Source of the DNA: Cyprinodon diabolis
Lineage: Eukaryota; Chordata; Actinopteri; Cyprinodontiformes; Cyprinodontidae
Length of the DNA stretch: 64,000 nucleotides
Assembly (NCBI GenBank): GCA_030533445.1
Contig: CM060066.1
Coordinates: 34,666,235-34,730,234, forward strand
Direction of reading: 5' to 3'
Below are positions 9,436-22,765 of the stretch, piece after piece. The notes beneath the pieces are model-generated. The model ran no database searches, had not been told where the DNA came from, and worked only from the letters and a program-made list of their open reading frames with translations. A program made the position numbers and the translations under genes. Position 1 is the first letter of the stretch, and each line of letters begins with the position of its first letter.

Positions 9436-12400
9436 CTGAGAGTAGAGCACAGGACAGGACAGGACAATACCGTCACCACAGGGCAGAGGGACAGATTAAT
9501 CCAACACCAGGGTTTAATCAGAGAACAGACAGAAAATCACCAAAGCACAGACACGGATTAAAGGAGCAGAGCTCTGACGCAGCCTGCAACAGGGGATCTC
9601 AACAGTAGAGAGGTGATAATCAAGTTTACACTCAGCAATTAGAAAGCAGAAGGAAAATAAAGCAGAGAAATAAAAAAAATATTAAAATGTTTTTTTTTTT
9701 TTTAGAAAATGGCAAACAGAGATCTCTAACAGAATGAACCTAAAGCAATTCAAGGCTGGTTCAGGATCAGCAAAGGATTCATGGAATAAAGTTTCCTGTC
9801 ACATTACATCCTCTCTTCACCTACTGCTTAGCAGGCTTAAAATTAGAAGGTGAGAAGAAGGAGAGGAGGGAAAAGCAACACTTTTGAGCAGCAGCATGTG
9901 GAGCTTGTTAGCACTTTCACCTTAAAATAGCAAGGATGCCAAAAGGAGAAAAAATGTGAGAGCAGCCAGACAGGATGTGAGTTTTTTAACTTTTTAAATA
10001 AGAATCAGTATTACAGTGAGAAGAAAACTAAACATAAACTTAAAAAAACAACATGTTGAAATTGTTTTACCATGAGTAAACATGTAGCTCAGTGGTTTAA
10101 AGTTACTGGAATCTATCAATGATGGTGAAGATGTACTGATCTTTTCTCCAAAAGCTCATTGTACATCCACAGAGGATTACCTTCATAACTGTGAAAAATA
10201 TATACGAGTTTTAAGTGTCCAACCAGCTGGTTAATCCTGAATGGCTGGTGCATCTCTAGATTTAAACTTTAATCTGTGTCAAAACAGCCAAACCCACAGA
10301 AAGAGAAAGTTTTCTGAGCCTCTTAAAGCAAAACAAAGAATTTAATAAGTTGAGTTTGGTGTGAAAAATTAAGCTGCATCCAGTCAACAAATACAGAGAG
10401 ATATTAATTTTAGTGTTTTGAATGACTGCAAGAAAAAAAAAAAATCTCCAACACTCTGCAACCATAACTGTGGTTAAAAATGAGCCTCTCAGGATCCAGA
10501 TATTACTGAATGAAGCTGATCTTTCAGACTGTCCTCTAAAGGTTGGGAGATTTTGTCAGCTTCTTTGTCTCTGCTCCCCAACCCTTTTTTGGACTTCCTG
10601 ACACACAATACTTTAAAACTAAATGAGACATGATACAGCGTTTTACAGCAACCCACTGAGCTACATTACTGTACGAGTAATAGGGGCAATCAATCATGCC
10701 ATATGCACTCAGTTTACCATGTAGCCACAAAGAAAATATTTGGAAAAGAAAAAAAAAAAAAGACATGGTTGCTTAGGAAAAAAGCAAAATAGGTAGTTTT
10801 CTTCTATTAAAGAAATGTGGACTTAAAAAAAAAAAAAGAAAAACAGAAGACGCACCCCAGATGAAATAAACCTAAATTAGAGGCCAGTCCGGCCCAGAGC
10901 AGGAACACCATCACCCTCAGAAGGGAGGCCAGCGTAGGAGGCCAGAGGAATCTGAAAGAGCGTTACTTCAGCACAGACTAATAAAAGGATGACATGAGCA
11001 TGGCTCATCTCCAAAAGAGGGCAAAAATCATTTTCTGATTCAAAGTTCACTGACTCATGGTTCTAAAACCTCCTCTGGCCACGTATAGGAAACCGTCCAA
11101 AGGAACAAAGACTCCAGTATCGGTGAGGTGGATGTACGCCAGTGTGAGTGTGTGTTCCTATCTGAAAATGTGTATGTGGGTCAGGGACACTAAATAAAAT
11201 GGCAAGTGTGTATACATGTTCCTAACATTTATCTTATATTCAAATACTCCCAACAGGGGAGCGGCAGCTTCTGGAGATGTCAGAGGAGAACAACCTCCTT
11301 CCATTTATAAATAGTAAATAACAAAAGAAAACAAAAACAAAAGGATATTTTTGATTGAAGGCGAATTGGAGCTGCAAGAAAAACACTCTTGTAGCAGCAT
11401 TGTCATACAGTTCAGAGCACGATTTAGCGTGTTATATCCTGTCTCAGCTGTTTAGAGCCGTCCCACAAAAGGAGTCCATGGCTCCTGCCTTACGCTGCTC
11501 TCATGTCTCTGAATTCTTCTCCTAAACATAAAACCTGGATACAGGAACCATGTGCTGTCTCACTGGTGGAACTTGTTAAGATAAGTTAGCTTAAATTTAT
11601 CTCCAAAATAAGACAAAGGTGCTTCTGTTGAAAAGGTTGATGGTAGCAGCTGTCAGGTGTCGCCTTTAAGATCAAATAAGCCTTTTGGAAATGTGACTCC
11701 TTTCGGCATCAGAGTTTAAAAAAAAAAAAAACGAAGAAATCTGCTATTTTTAAAGTATCTTTTAAAGCATTCGGGGGTGTTTTATTTGTTATTCTGGGTC
11801 ACTGTTAGTTGCAGTAAAAAAATAAAATAAAAATGTATTATGATCAATACCTACGTTTGCTTTCCGGTGATAGCAACCAGAGATTACTGTTGAAGTTCTG
11901 CCCCAACAAAAACAGGCTGGATTCAGCTGATGATGGGAAGATTATCTTTCATCCCACCAAATGCTGTCAGTGTTTTCACATTACTCAAATGACTATTTCA
12001 ACTATTAGTAAGCACATGTTTGCCTATCATCATTGTGCTAAAATGTATCATTGGACAAAGAAATGAAAGGTTTTCAGTTTGTTTCATGTGGTTTATAAAT
12101 ACTCCTAATAATTACAATATATATATATAGATTGTTTTTTTTTTTTTTCTAAATAGCACCAATTCATAACACACGTCATCTCAAGGTACATAATCTCCTT
12201 TCTCTGTCCATTTCCATCCGCTATCTAAATAAAGGCCACTAGTTTCAAACTAAAAAAAGACCGGCTTTGGAAAAATGTGTTGCCAAAAAAAAAAAAAACC
12301 AAAAGGTGTGGAAATTTTATGATCAATACTGAATCTGTCTTAAATGGGAGAACAGTGTCTCACCATGTGGGTAAGCTACAACCATGACTACTTGGTCTGA

Positions 12401-14529
12401 CTTATTATAAACAAATGTCACGCTCTCATGCCTGTACTGCTGTACTGAGTGCAAAACAACAATAGGTATAATAGTTTAAAAGTGTATTAAGCTCATTATT
12501 TTATTTGCTAAATTATGCTTTAAACAGATTTAATTAATCAGCACCTTTTCGACCCTAAGCAACACAATTTATTTAAACCAAAGTAATCGGTACATGTTAT
12601 TCACACTAACTTTAATTGTGTGTCCACACTAAGATCCTGGGTGAACTCCATCCAAAAATGCTACGCCAATCAGATGCAGACCCAAACCTGGTGAATACTG
12701 ACACTGCATCTGAAAAACTGTTTCCTGGTCCTTCCTTTCTAAACTAGAGCGCTCCACTACCAAACTCTGACTGTCTTGTAGAAAGGCCCATGTAGCTGTA
12801 AAAGCTGTAAATGACGTCTGCCACATAAAGCCTTGGAATCAGCCATTGTACTGTTGTGAAGCCATTAGCTGATGCATTATAGCTGCTAATGGAGGAGCAC
12901 AGCAATCACACAGAGCCATTAACTTCTAAAAGAAGCAATACACCACATCAAAGATGAAAATACAGCCCCCCATTTGTTGCTTAGAATGCCATAGTTGTGC
13001 CTTTTGTGCTCTCCTCAATCATCCTCTGCCATCTCCTCTATTTCAATCATTTAGACATTGGTGGCTGTGGCAGCCTGTTCCAGTCTGCAGAACCCCAGGC
13101 TAAAACCACAGCTGAAATGCCGCTGTGGCTTGGACACTGCTGACTCAACTTCATCTGAATGGTCGCTCAGAGATGCAGAATACACCCTGTGTGTTTTGTG
13201 CCATAACCTTGGCCAAAATCAAGCCGGTCCCACCTATGCTGTCCTGACAAGAAACCACAAGGGGCCCACAGCCCCCTGCAATGTTGAGGCCCAAAAAAAA
13301 AAGTGTATGTTTTAAACCCCAGGAACTCACATCTAGTGTTTCAGGAGCCTTTGCAAGGCCAGCTGTCCTTTAAAGACAACACAAGCCCTGTTATCTCAGT
13401 GATAATGAGCAGCCTTGTCTGCATGTGAAATGTAACTATAAAAAAAAAAAAAAAAGAGACAAGGGAAAACACATTCAAATACAAGGTCAACTGGAAAGAT
13501 AAACTCATTATATATTTTTGTTGGTGTTCCAAATGCTTTTTATTAAAAGATGATAGCTTTTAAATGAAATTATTTATCATCCAATCCCAGTTAAGTGTTT
13601 TTTTTAAGTTAGTGCCTCACTGAATTAAAATAGAATAAAGCAATTGCTAAACATTCAAAATACTCATGGGGCAAAATATAAAATTCTGAGCATATTGATA
13701 GTTAATTTCAAACTGGAGTTAAAGTACAGGCATTATATTTAACGCCTAGAGCTGTTGCGTATTAAACACTGTCAAGAAAATCATAAAGAGCTGTGTGCAT
13801 CATTTACTGCAAACCCGCAAGAGACAAATGGAAAAAAATATTAATACCAATTTGTCTTTCTACAATGAAAACAAAACATTTGACAGTACGGCTGCGCCGA
13901 TCATCTCTGTCGTGAAAACAACTTTTCCCCACTGTTTGCTCCATTAAAGTACAAATAAATATTACATTTATTTTTCTAAATAATAGTTAATATTTGCTTA
14001 GTAACAATTTGCGGCACGGTTGTGCTTCTTAAATGTGTCGGAGCAAACTCGCTTTGAGAATGAGTTAATGTTTCTTCTAGTGCGATATTTGAGTTAACTC
14101 TAGACTTTGTGTTGTGGTAATTCCAACATTTGTTACAGATCTGATACCTCTGATCCAACCTGCTGATATTTCTGATTGATTAGCCACATCTGTGCTTTCA
14201 GATTTTACACTAGAAGGCTGGGGAGTCTCTGCCAGCAGCTTGGCTATGAACTCCTGAGAAAGAGAATATCTGCTCAGTTTACAAGACAAGCAGTCTTGTC
14301 TAGGAAATCTGTCTAGGAAACTAATGTCCAACACAATACATCTCCTTGGTCCAAAACTCCTGAATCAAATAGCTTAACTACCATCCCTCCTGAATTCAAG
14401 TCCTCAGCAGTCCTGCAAAGGACCCTCAAGGACTGGATGCTAACTTCCCTCATTTAGGATATTCTTTCCACCGTTAGCAGTTAGAGGTTGTGTTAGACAA
14501 TAATAATAATACATTTAAAAGGCACCACA
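9436..14529. other. Long ctnnd1 5' intron, mostly non-coding
   Basis: I find no convincing exon or structured repeat here apart from poly-A/T runs (for example 9690-9703, 11718-11731 and 13440-13455). Short open frames lack recognisable domains and are not reported. Confidence 0.5.
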
Positions 14530-14756
14530 CATGGAGTGGGTTAGAGCAGTGCGCTTGTGCTCTGAGAAAGTTGCAAGTAACCGGTTTGAATCCCACTGTC
14601 TCCACTCTGGGTCCCTGAGCAAGACCCTTAACCACCGATTGCTCCCCTGGCGTCACACAATGGCAGCCCACTGCTCCCGAAGGGGATGGGTTAAATGCAG
14701 AGGTAAATGTCTCCAATGTGAGATCAATAAAGTTCAATCATTATTTTTTTTTATAG
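14530..14756 (+). mobile_element. tRNA-derived SINE, copy 1
   Basis: The head looks tRNA-like, with an A-box-like GTGGGTTAGAGCAGTG near 14536 and a B-box-like GGTTTGAATCC at 14583-14593. The conserved tail then runs through 'gaccct(t)aacc', 'gggatgggttaaatgcagag' and 'caataaagttcaat' before a T-rich end. The same tail occurs in reverse at 48690-48918, so both belong to one family or share a LINE-derived tail. Confidence 0.75.
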
Positions 14757-16877
14757 TGGGTATTTCTTGGATTTAATAAAACAATATTTAGGCATATTTG
14801 CTAGAGTGGAATTTGTCCTTTTAACTCGACTCTTTCTAGCCTTATACTTATTTTAAGTTTGGGATAGACATGTTTACATTCATAAATATATTCCTCTGTA
14901 GAGAGGAGTTTATAACAGAAAAAAAACTGTATACATTAGCATTGATGAAGTAAACAGAGCTCGCACCGAAATTGTAAGTTTAAAAAATGTGGATCTGTCC
15001 ATCCGTACTCATCACAGGTAACATCAGCGCTAACAGAGATGAAATCAGGTGTCTATCACTCCTGGTTCTGTATCTCTTTCTACTTCTCACCTGTGCTCTT
15101 TCCTTTTGGAGCATCTCTTATGCTCTGCTTCTGTTTCAAATCAACCAGTTTCTAGCAACACCTTTCCAAGTAAATCCCACTTATAATCAGTCAATGTCGG
15201 GCCTGTTTGCAGAGTCCCAATCGCTGATGGCTGTTGGCCAAGTCTGTCTATTAATGTCGTCTGCATTTCTTAAAGGTGCTGAGTAGTGTAAACACACTGG
15301 GGATGCTTCAAGCAGGCATTGCCTAATAACAGCAGCATAATACACAGCAAACTCCTCATTCATTTAGAATAACATGTAAAAATCCTATTTAGTAGAAGAT
15401 CGTTTAATTTCTTAAAATTTAAAACACTGCTTCAGTTTCAGGATTATTTAGCAGCAAAAAAAAAAAAATTGTAGATAATCTACTAAAAACCGGCTCTACA
15501 ACATTCTACATTCAGAGTACAATACTACACAGTCCTGTCAGTCAGAGCTTGTTTTTTATTCTCTGCATTGAGGTTGCTTAAATCCCAAGTATTAACATGT
15601 TTCATTATTTGGTACAAACATGCCAAGCCTGTCCTCGGTCATGCCAGCTGCTGTAAAAACATGACAGAACATACAAACTTTTTCTTTCCCATATTCAGCT
15701 GTGGTAAACTAGATTAGTGACTTCATCTCAACGGGGAGGATAATTGATTAGACACTTAGAGGAAGAAGCTAATAGAATTACAGAATATGTGATAAATTAT
15801 CATCCTGGACTACAAAAGATGTCATCCATCTGCTGGATCCATATACTAGCCTACATCCTTCCCTCCCAACAGAGCACTATCTAAACCAGATTCAAAAGAA
15901 AACATCCGCTGTAGAGTATGCAATCTGAGGTAAAATCTACTAACTTCACTACAGACATGTGGACCTCAGAGGTCTACCCTGGATAAAGTGCTCACTGGGC
16001 ACTTACAGCTGTGCAGCCTGAGGATTTAATGCTGCAGAGCATTTCAGCCAGCAAACAGGAGGAAATAGCTGGTGGGAACTCTAAGCTTCTCCATGTTATT
16101 TCACATGATGGATTTAAAAGGGAATCCAAGCATTGATTGTTTCCATCAAACAGTCCACTTGGTCATTAGGAAATTATTTTTAGAGAAGCTATTAAAACTA
16201 AAGCGAAGGCAGCTTTTCATCATAAAGAGCGGTTTATGATAACTGATTTGAAAAACTATAGAGTGGAATAAGTTTAGAGTGAGTGGTGGTTTAGGCCTAA
16301 AACTAACATTTTTCTAGACAGTATATAGTTCCAGTAATTATAAAGAAATAATATTTTTCAACTGATAATGAGATAATAATGCAAGTACACCCTCTCAAAA
16401 AACAATCTTTAACTTCTAAAGAACATTCAGCACTGAAACTGTAATATATTTTGATTATCTAAAATAAACCAAAGAAACAACAAAATAAAGAGAGATAATT
16501 GCCCCTCACACAAGAATAAAATACAAATAAATAACCACACCAGGGGTGTGAATTGGAAAGAAATTAGTGACACAATAAATGTGTCACGATACGATTTATC
16601 CAGATACATTAACAAGCACCACATATTGTGATTTTCTTAACATAGCTACGGAAAACCTCTAAAGATCTTGTTCTTGCTCTGCTGCTGCATCATCACTCCT
16701 GGGCGGTGCGCTGCTAACTAGTTGGAGGTTTATCAGCTGTATAAAAGCATGATGATGAAGTATTGTTTGCCTTTAAATACGTTTTACATTTAGGATCCAT
16801 TCTGCCACATTAAGAATTAATACCAGCATTGAGTAATGAAACATTTTATATAGGTATTTTGAATCAATAAAAATTTA
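14757..16877. other. Non-coding intronic sequence
   Basis: AT-rich, with no domain-bearing frame and no repeat I can define. Confidence 0.4.
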
Positions 16878-17382
16878 GGCCCCGTCCACACGAAGTCAAA
16901 ACGAACACGAAACGCTAATATTTTCCAGAACGTTTGTCGTAAAGACGGAGACGTGAAATAAATGTGATCGTCCACACGAATGCATGAAAACGCTGCAAAA
17001 TGTATGCCAGGCCTGTAAGTGGCGCTGTGGTGCCAAAGCAAAAATGGACGACGAAATGTTGGGCATGCGCACTAATATTTAAACATGGTTGCCCTGCAAC
17101 CATTCAACACAGTACGGCGCCATTGTTGTTGTGATACTGTGTCGCGCATGCGTATTTAGAGGCGATGCTATGACGCATGCGTGTAAAAAAAAAAAAAAAA
17201 TGTGGTTAGAGCTTAAAGATGGAAACGCGAAAACGGCGTTTCAAAATCTTCCCACTCTGAAGGCTTAATAAAAAAAAGATCATTTACAGACCCCCGAAAC
17301 GCCGGCTTCGTGTGGATGAGAGGCTGGTTTGGTGAAAAATTTGTGCGTTTAGGCCAGGGTTCGGCTTCGTGTGGACGGGGCC
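16878..17382. mobile_element. MITE with 18-bp terminal inverted repeats (hAT-like)
   Basis: The left end GGCCCCGTCCACACGAAG (16878-16895) is the exact reverse complement of the right end at 17365-17382. The interior is non-coding and contains CpG-bearing motifs unlike the flanks. The 505-bp length and lack of a transposase make it non-autonomous. I could not settle a target-site duplication, so the superfamily is a guess. Confidence 0.8.
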
Positions 17383-17810
17383 ATAATCTACAAATATTGC
17401 GATATTTGACAAAATCAATTATTACTCGCTGCCCTAGACCTCCCATGCACAACCCAAACAATAATTATGAGGATTCATTAAACAGAGTTGCCCCTTAAGC
17501 AAATTGTTATTAAATTTAGTCAGAGAAAAGAAGCAAAACTAGGGGTGCCCTGATACAATCTTTCCATTTTATTATTGCTTGATACCTATAATGACCAGTA
17601 TGATATCTGTACAAATCAAAAATACGAAATATTACTTATTTTTTTAGTGCGAGTGAAAAGGGTTGATAAGTGATATTACTTAAACAGAGAACAATAGATA
17701 TGAAAAGGAACTGACTCGTATATTGTAACTAGTGGGTTAAATAAACATTTATTAGTAGCAGAGTCTTTCTATCAGCTTGTCTATATTGAAGGCCAATATA
17801 TTCAAATATA
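17383..17810. other. Non-coding spacer between MITE and AT satellite
   Basis: No coding or repeat signal recognised. Confidence 0.4.
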
Positions 17811-18396
<586 letters not shown>

Positions 18397-19641
18397 CACT
18401 ATATTGCCAAAAGTATTTGCTCACCCATCCAAATTATTGGAATCAGGTGTTCCAATCACTTCCATGGCCACAGGTGTATAAATTCAAGCACCTAGGCATG
18501 CAGACTGTTTTTACAAACATTTGTGAAAGAATGGGTCGCTCTCAGGAGCTCAGTGAATTCCAGCGTGGAACTGTGATAGGATGCCACCTGTGCAACAAAT
18601 CCAGTCGTGAAATTTCCTCGCTCCTAAATATTCCACAGTCAACTGTCAGCTGTATTATAAGAAAATGGAAGTGTTTGGGAACGACAGCAACTCAGCCACG
18701 AAGTGGTAGGCCACGTAAACTGACGGAGCGGGGTCAGCGGATGCTGAAGCGCATAGTGCGAAGAGGTCGCCAACTTTCTGCAGAGTCAATCACTACAGAC
18801 CTCCAAACTTCATGTGGCCTTCAGATTAGCTCAAGAACAGTGCGCAGAGAGCTTCATGGAATGGGTTTCCATGGTCGAGCAGCTGCATCCAAGCCATACA
18901 TAACCAAGTGCAATGCAAAGCGTCGGATGCGGTGGTGTAAAGCACGCCGCCACTGGACTCTAGAGCAGTGGAGACGCGTTCTCTGGAGTGACGAATCGCG
19001 CTTCTCCATCTGGCAATCTGATGGACGGGTCTGGGTTTGGCGGTTGCCAGGAGAACGGTACTTGTCTGACTGCATTGTGCCAAGTGTAAAGTTTGGTGGA
19101 GGGGGGATTATGGTGTGGGGTTGTTTTTCAGGAGCTGGGCTTGGCCCCTTAGTTCCAGTGAAAGGAACTCTGAATGCTTCAGCATACCAAGACATTTTGG
19201 ACAATTCCATGCTCCCAACTTTGTGGGAACAGTTTGGAGCTGGCCCCTTCCTCTTCCAACATGACTGTGCACCAGTGCACAAAGCAAGGTCCATAAAGAC
19301 ATGGATGACAGAGTCTGGTGTGGATGAACTTGACTGGCCTGCACAGAGTCCTGACCTCAACCCGATAGAACACCTTTGGGATGAATTAGAGCGGAGACTG
19401 AGAGCCAGGCCTTCTCGTCCAACATCAGTGTGCGACCTCACAAATGCGCTTCTGGAAGAATGGTCAAAAATTCCCATAAACACACTCCTAAACCTTGTGG
19501 ACAGCCTTCCCAGAAGAGTTGAAGCTGTTCTAGCTGCAAAGGGTGGACCGACGTCATATTGAACCCTATGGATTAGGAACGGGATGTCACTTAAGCTCAT
19601 ATGTGAGTCAAGGCAGGTGAGCAAATACTTTTGGCAATATA

Positions 19642-19644
<3 letters not shown>
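18397..19644 (+). mobile_element. Complete Tc1-like transposon (1248 bp)
   Basis: Ends read CACTATATTGCCAAAAGTAT... (left) and its inverse ...ATACTTTTGGCAATATAGTG (right), with TA on both sides at 18395-18396 and 19645-19646. It contains one uninterrupted transposase gene. It sits inside the AT microsatellite, which continues on its right side. Confidence 0.95.
18531..19562 (+). CDS. Tc1-like transposase, intact (343 aa)
   Basis: This enzyme cuts the element out and reinserts it at TA sites. The chosen ATG (18531) opens the usual [11 protein letters not shown]-terminus; the open frame extends further upstream but only through the terminal repeat. The N-terminal half has two helix-turn-helix-like segments (about residues 1-110) with a basic [10 protein letters not shown] linker. 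The catalytic domain has SDESRF (first Asp), FQHDCAPVH (second Asp) and NPIEHLWD (Glu); 34 residues separate the second Asp from the Glu, a DD34E pattern. The [12 protein letters not shown] block is present. It ends ...AAKGGPTSY as full-length family members do. No stop or frameshift was seen, so this copy is young or recently active. Confidence 0.95.
   Translation: MGRSQELSEFQRGTVIGCHLCNKSSREISSLLNIPQSTVSCIIRKWKCLGTTATQPRSGRPRKLTERGQRMLKRIVRRGRQLSAESITTDLQTSCGLQISSRTVRRELHGMGFHGRAAASKPYITKCNAKRRMRWCKARRHWTLEQWRRVLWSDESRFSIWQSDGRVWVWRLPGERYLSDCIVPSVKFGGGGIMVWGCFSGAGLGPLVPVKGTLNASAYQDILDNSMLPTLWEQFGAGPFLFQHDCAPVHKARSIKTWMTESGVDELDWPAQSPDLNPIEHLWDELERRLRARPSRPTSVCDLTNALLEEWSKIPINTLLNLVDSLPRRVEAVLAAKGGPTSY

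Positions 19645-19686
<42 letters not shown>
19645..19686. repeat. (TA)n(CA)n microsatellite between two Tc1-like elements
   Basis: Alternating TA then CA dinucleotides, the right-hand remainder of the AT satellite. Confidence 0.8.
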
Positions 19687-19690
<4 letters not shown>

Positions 19691-20886
19691 CACCGGCCAC
19701 TTTATTAGGTACCCCATGCTAGTAACGGGTTGGACCCCCTTTTGCCTTCAGAACTGCCTCAATTCTTCATGGCATAGATTCAACAAGGTGCTGGAAGCAT
19801 TCCTCAGGGAGTTTGGTCCATATTGACATGATGGCATCACACAGTTGCCGCAGATTTGTCGGCTGCACATCCATGATGCGAATCTCCCGTTCCACCACAT
19901 CCCAAAGATGCTCTATTGGATTGAGATCTGGTGACTGTGGAGGCCATTTGAGTACAGTGAACTCATTGTCATGTTCAAGAAACCAGTCTGAGATGATTCC
20001 AGCTTTATGACATGGCGCATTATCCTGCTGAAAGTAGCCATCAGAAGTTGGGTACATTGTGGTCATAAAGGGATGGACATGGTCAGCTGTGGCGTTGCAA
20101 CGATGCTCAGTTGGTACCAAGGGGCCCAAAGAGTGCCAAGAAAATATTCCCCACACCATGACACCACCACCACCAGCTTGAACCGTTGATACAAGGCAGA
20201 ATGGATCCATGCTTTCATGTTGTAGACGCCAAATTCTGACCCTACCATCCGAATGTCGCAGCAGAAATCGAGACTCATCAGACCAGGCAACGTTTTTCCA
20301 ATCTTCTATTGTCCAATTTCGATGAGCTTGTGCAAATTGTAGCCTCAGTTTCCTGTTCTTAGCTGAAAGGAGTGGCACCCGGTGTGGTCTTCTGCTGCTG
20401 TAGCCCATCTGCCTCAAAGTTCGACGTACTGTGCGTTCAGAGATGCTCTTCTGCCCACCTTGGTTGTAACGGGTGGTCATTTGAGTCACTGTTGCCCTTC
20501 TATCAGCTCAAACCAGTCTGGCCATTCTCCTCTGACCTCTGGCATCAACAAGGCATTTCCGCCCACAGAACTGCCGCTCACTGGATGTTTTTTCTTTTTT
20601 GGACCATTCTCTGTAAACCTTAGAGATGGTTGTGCGTGAAAATCCCAGTAGATCAGCAGTTTCTTAAATACTCAGACCAGCCCTTCTGGCACCAACAATC
20701 ATGCCACGTTCAAAGTCACTCAAATCACCTTTCCTCCCCATACTGATGCTCGGTTTGAACTGCAGGAGATTGTCTTGACCATGCCATGCCTAAATGCACT
20801 GAGTTGCCGCCATGTGATTGGCTGCTTAGAAATTAAGTGTTAAGGAGCAGTTGGACAGGTGTACCTAATAAAGTGGCCGGTGAGTG
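19687..20886 (-). mobile_element. Tc1-like transposon, second family (1200 bp), decayed
   Basis: Ends CACTCACCGGCCACTTTATT and the inverse at 20867-20886 define the terminal repeats. TA follows on the right (20887-20888); on the left the adjoining bases are CA within a CA run, so the duplication is not exact there. The transposase is on the minus strand and broken. Confidence 0.92.
19752..20741 (-). pseudogene. Tc1-like transposase with several stops
   Basis: The minus-strand frame begins ATGGGGAGGAAAGG near 20741 and reads through an HTH region, but is stopped by a TAA near 20667 and a TGA near 20505. It is then open at 20489-19767. The C-terminus is cut by TGA in place of an Arg codon in the SMPRRIE-like end. 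At least the TGA stops fit CpG decay. The catalytic motifs are present: SDESRF, FQQDNAPCH and NPIEHLWD. I count 36 residues between second Asp and Glu (DD36E), unlike the DD34E neighbour, so the two adjoining elements are different families. Confidence 0.85.
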
Positions 20887-20895
20887 TATATATAT

Positions 20896-21721
20896 TAGGG
20901 GGGAACTGTTCACAAAACCCACGGTTCAGTTCCTTTCACGGTTCGTGGTCATGGTTTTCGGTTCGGTATATGTTTATTGTTACACCGAAAAATAAAAAAA
21001 ATTATAAAAATTAATGAAATTTTTTTTATGAAATTAATGAAAAAAATCCCCCAAAAATTAATGAATTGTAATTATTTTTTTTAATGATTCACGGAAACCA
21101 TGGATCATTTCTGCATGTTTTGCTGCTTTGAATTCATCTTACGCATGCCCTCTACGATCTTCAAGGAACTCAGAGCGGACGGGAGCCACAGTGGAGGCTG
21201 TAGGCTTTGCTTTGTGCAGGCGGTCTGGAGCGCAGCGGGGCCGAGCGCTGATGGGGTACGTGGGATTTCGGGGTTAGCATGACATGTTGGTCATGTTGCT
21301 GTTAGCATAAACAAAACATGTTGCACAATGCTTGCACACTGTTGCACTTTTATCCACAACTTTCTTTCCACCGTCATCGTAGGTCACTCTAAATGCAAAG
21401 CGGTCCCATACAGCAGACCTATAAAGTGCTGCTGGCGCGTCTTCCAACTCCTGTTCTTTCCCACTCGCCATACCCACATAATTCTCCACAACAACTGATT
21501 TTTTTCTGCTACACCCAGCTACGCTGCTTCGCTTCTTCTTCTTCTTGTTTACTACTGGTGGTTCGCTTTGGTCGCAGTACCGCCACCTCCTGCTCAGGAG
21601 TGTAAACGCTTCGCCTATGAGAAAATAGAGCAGCGCATGAACCGAACGTAACACACGCGAACCAAACCGAAACAGTCGAACCCAACGGTTTGGACGGTTT
21701 TCATAAACCATTCCATCCCTA
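20896..21721 (-). mobile_element. hAT-type element remnant with BED finger coding sequence (826 bp)
   Basis: Ends TAGGGGGGAAC (left) and TAGGGATGGAA (right, reverse complement) are near-identical. They are flanked by ATATATAT on both sides (20888-20895 and 21722-21729), an 8-bp duplication typical of hAT elements, though in an AT-repeat context where chance is a concern. The minus strand holds a partial BED-finger frame. Confidence 0.75.
21274..21711 (-). pseudogene. BED zinc-finger N-terminus of a hAT (ZBED-like) transposase
   Basis: The open frame includes SAVWDRFAFRV followed by CKHC and NSNMTNM. These are the W-x2-F and C-x2-C part and following loop of a BED finger, the DNA-binding domain at the N-terminus of many hAT transposases. 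The His pair and the RNase H-like catalytic region are missing, so this is a truncated, non-autonomous copy. The first third of the frame is the terminal repeat and is probably not coding. Confidence 0.6.
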
Positions 21722-21729
21722 ATATATAT

Positions 21730-22209
21730 ATATTTGATATATCACTATCAAATCAGGACATCCCTAGGCAACCCTGACAGTTTTATGAAAAAAAACAACA
21801 ACAAAAAAAAAACAAAAGGGCTAACTAATGAGAAAAGTAATCCATTTTACCAACAGCAGATTTAAAGGAACATATGAGAGGTTCGAATCCCCAAGCAAGG
21901 CGTATTGGGGAGCAAATGTTTGTTTGAACAAGATTCTGGCCTTTAATATGATATTTGAACTGTTGTTTGTCTAATTTTAATCACTGAATTTGAGGGTTGA
22001 GCTTGAAGTGAAGCTACATAAAGATATAGTATAATATACAACTAAAGCAATAAAGTGTCGATGGGGAAATAATTTGGTCATCTTTATTAAATGTTAATGC
22101 TGGAAACACTACCTCATAAAACAGAAGAAGCCTGAATGCAAACATGCTAATCCTTGTAAACATTAAGCCTTGTTAAGAGCTTAAATGTCAAAATATTATA
22201 TTTTTAAAT
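21730..22209. other. Non-coding intronic sequence
   Basis: Contains an isolated tRNA B-box-like GGTTCGAATCC near 21881 without an A box; nothing else recognised. Confidence 0.4.
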
Positions 22210-22765
22210 ACATCTGGATCTATGAAAAAGTGACCCCATCCAGGAGAGAAATCTCAGCTGTGCTGCTGCCATTAACACCTTTGTTTATAGATGTTGGAGC
22301 TAGGCATGTTTCTCGAAGTTGTCCTGTTTCTCTGACTGTGACTAACTGGATGTACTCTCTTTCATCATCTGACATGGCAGCTGGCTCGGAGCTCATCTGT
22401 GTGTTTCATGAACAGGGCCGCCTTTGGGACTGGTTGAAAGTTGCCTTTTTTCCCCCTCTGCCTCTTTTTCTGTCTGCTTCTGTCTCCTTGAACCCCAGTT
22501 GGTCTCGGCAGATGGCCGCTAATACTGAGCCTGGTTCTGCTAGAGGTTTCTTCCTGTTAAAAGGGAGTTTTCCTCTCCACTGTCGCTACAAGACTGCTTT
22601 GTGTGAGGGATTGCATTCGAGTCAATGAGTCGATGCAATCAACTGGTTTTCCTTAAATTGAAAACTTTTAACCAAACTGACTGTATGATCTTGTTGAATT
22701 GTCTCTATAAAGTGCCTTAAGATGATGTTTGAATTGGCGCTATATAAATTAAATGAACTGAATGT
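22210..22765 (+). repeat. Teleost interspersed repeat ('ggaggtttcttcctgttaaa' family), copy 1
   Basis: Characteristic stretches are 'gaggtttcttcctgttaaaa', 'gggagttttcctctccactg' and the tail 'ggcgctatataaattaaatg'. A second copy is at 56690-56960, and its 5' part appears at 54590-54728. I know the text as common in fish genomes but cannot assign a superfamily. Confidence 0.7.

Noticed and set aside
18854..19717. 287-codon minus-strand frame through the Tc1-like element
   Set aside because: Antisense to the intact transposase; the motifs are all on the plus strand.
21870..21910. Isolated tRNA B-box-like GGTTCGAATCC
   Set aside because: No A box at the right distance and no cloverleaf; probably a scrap of a SINE or chance.
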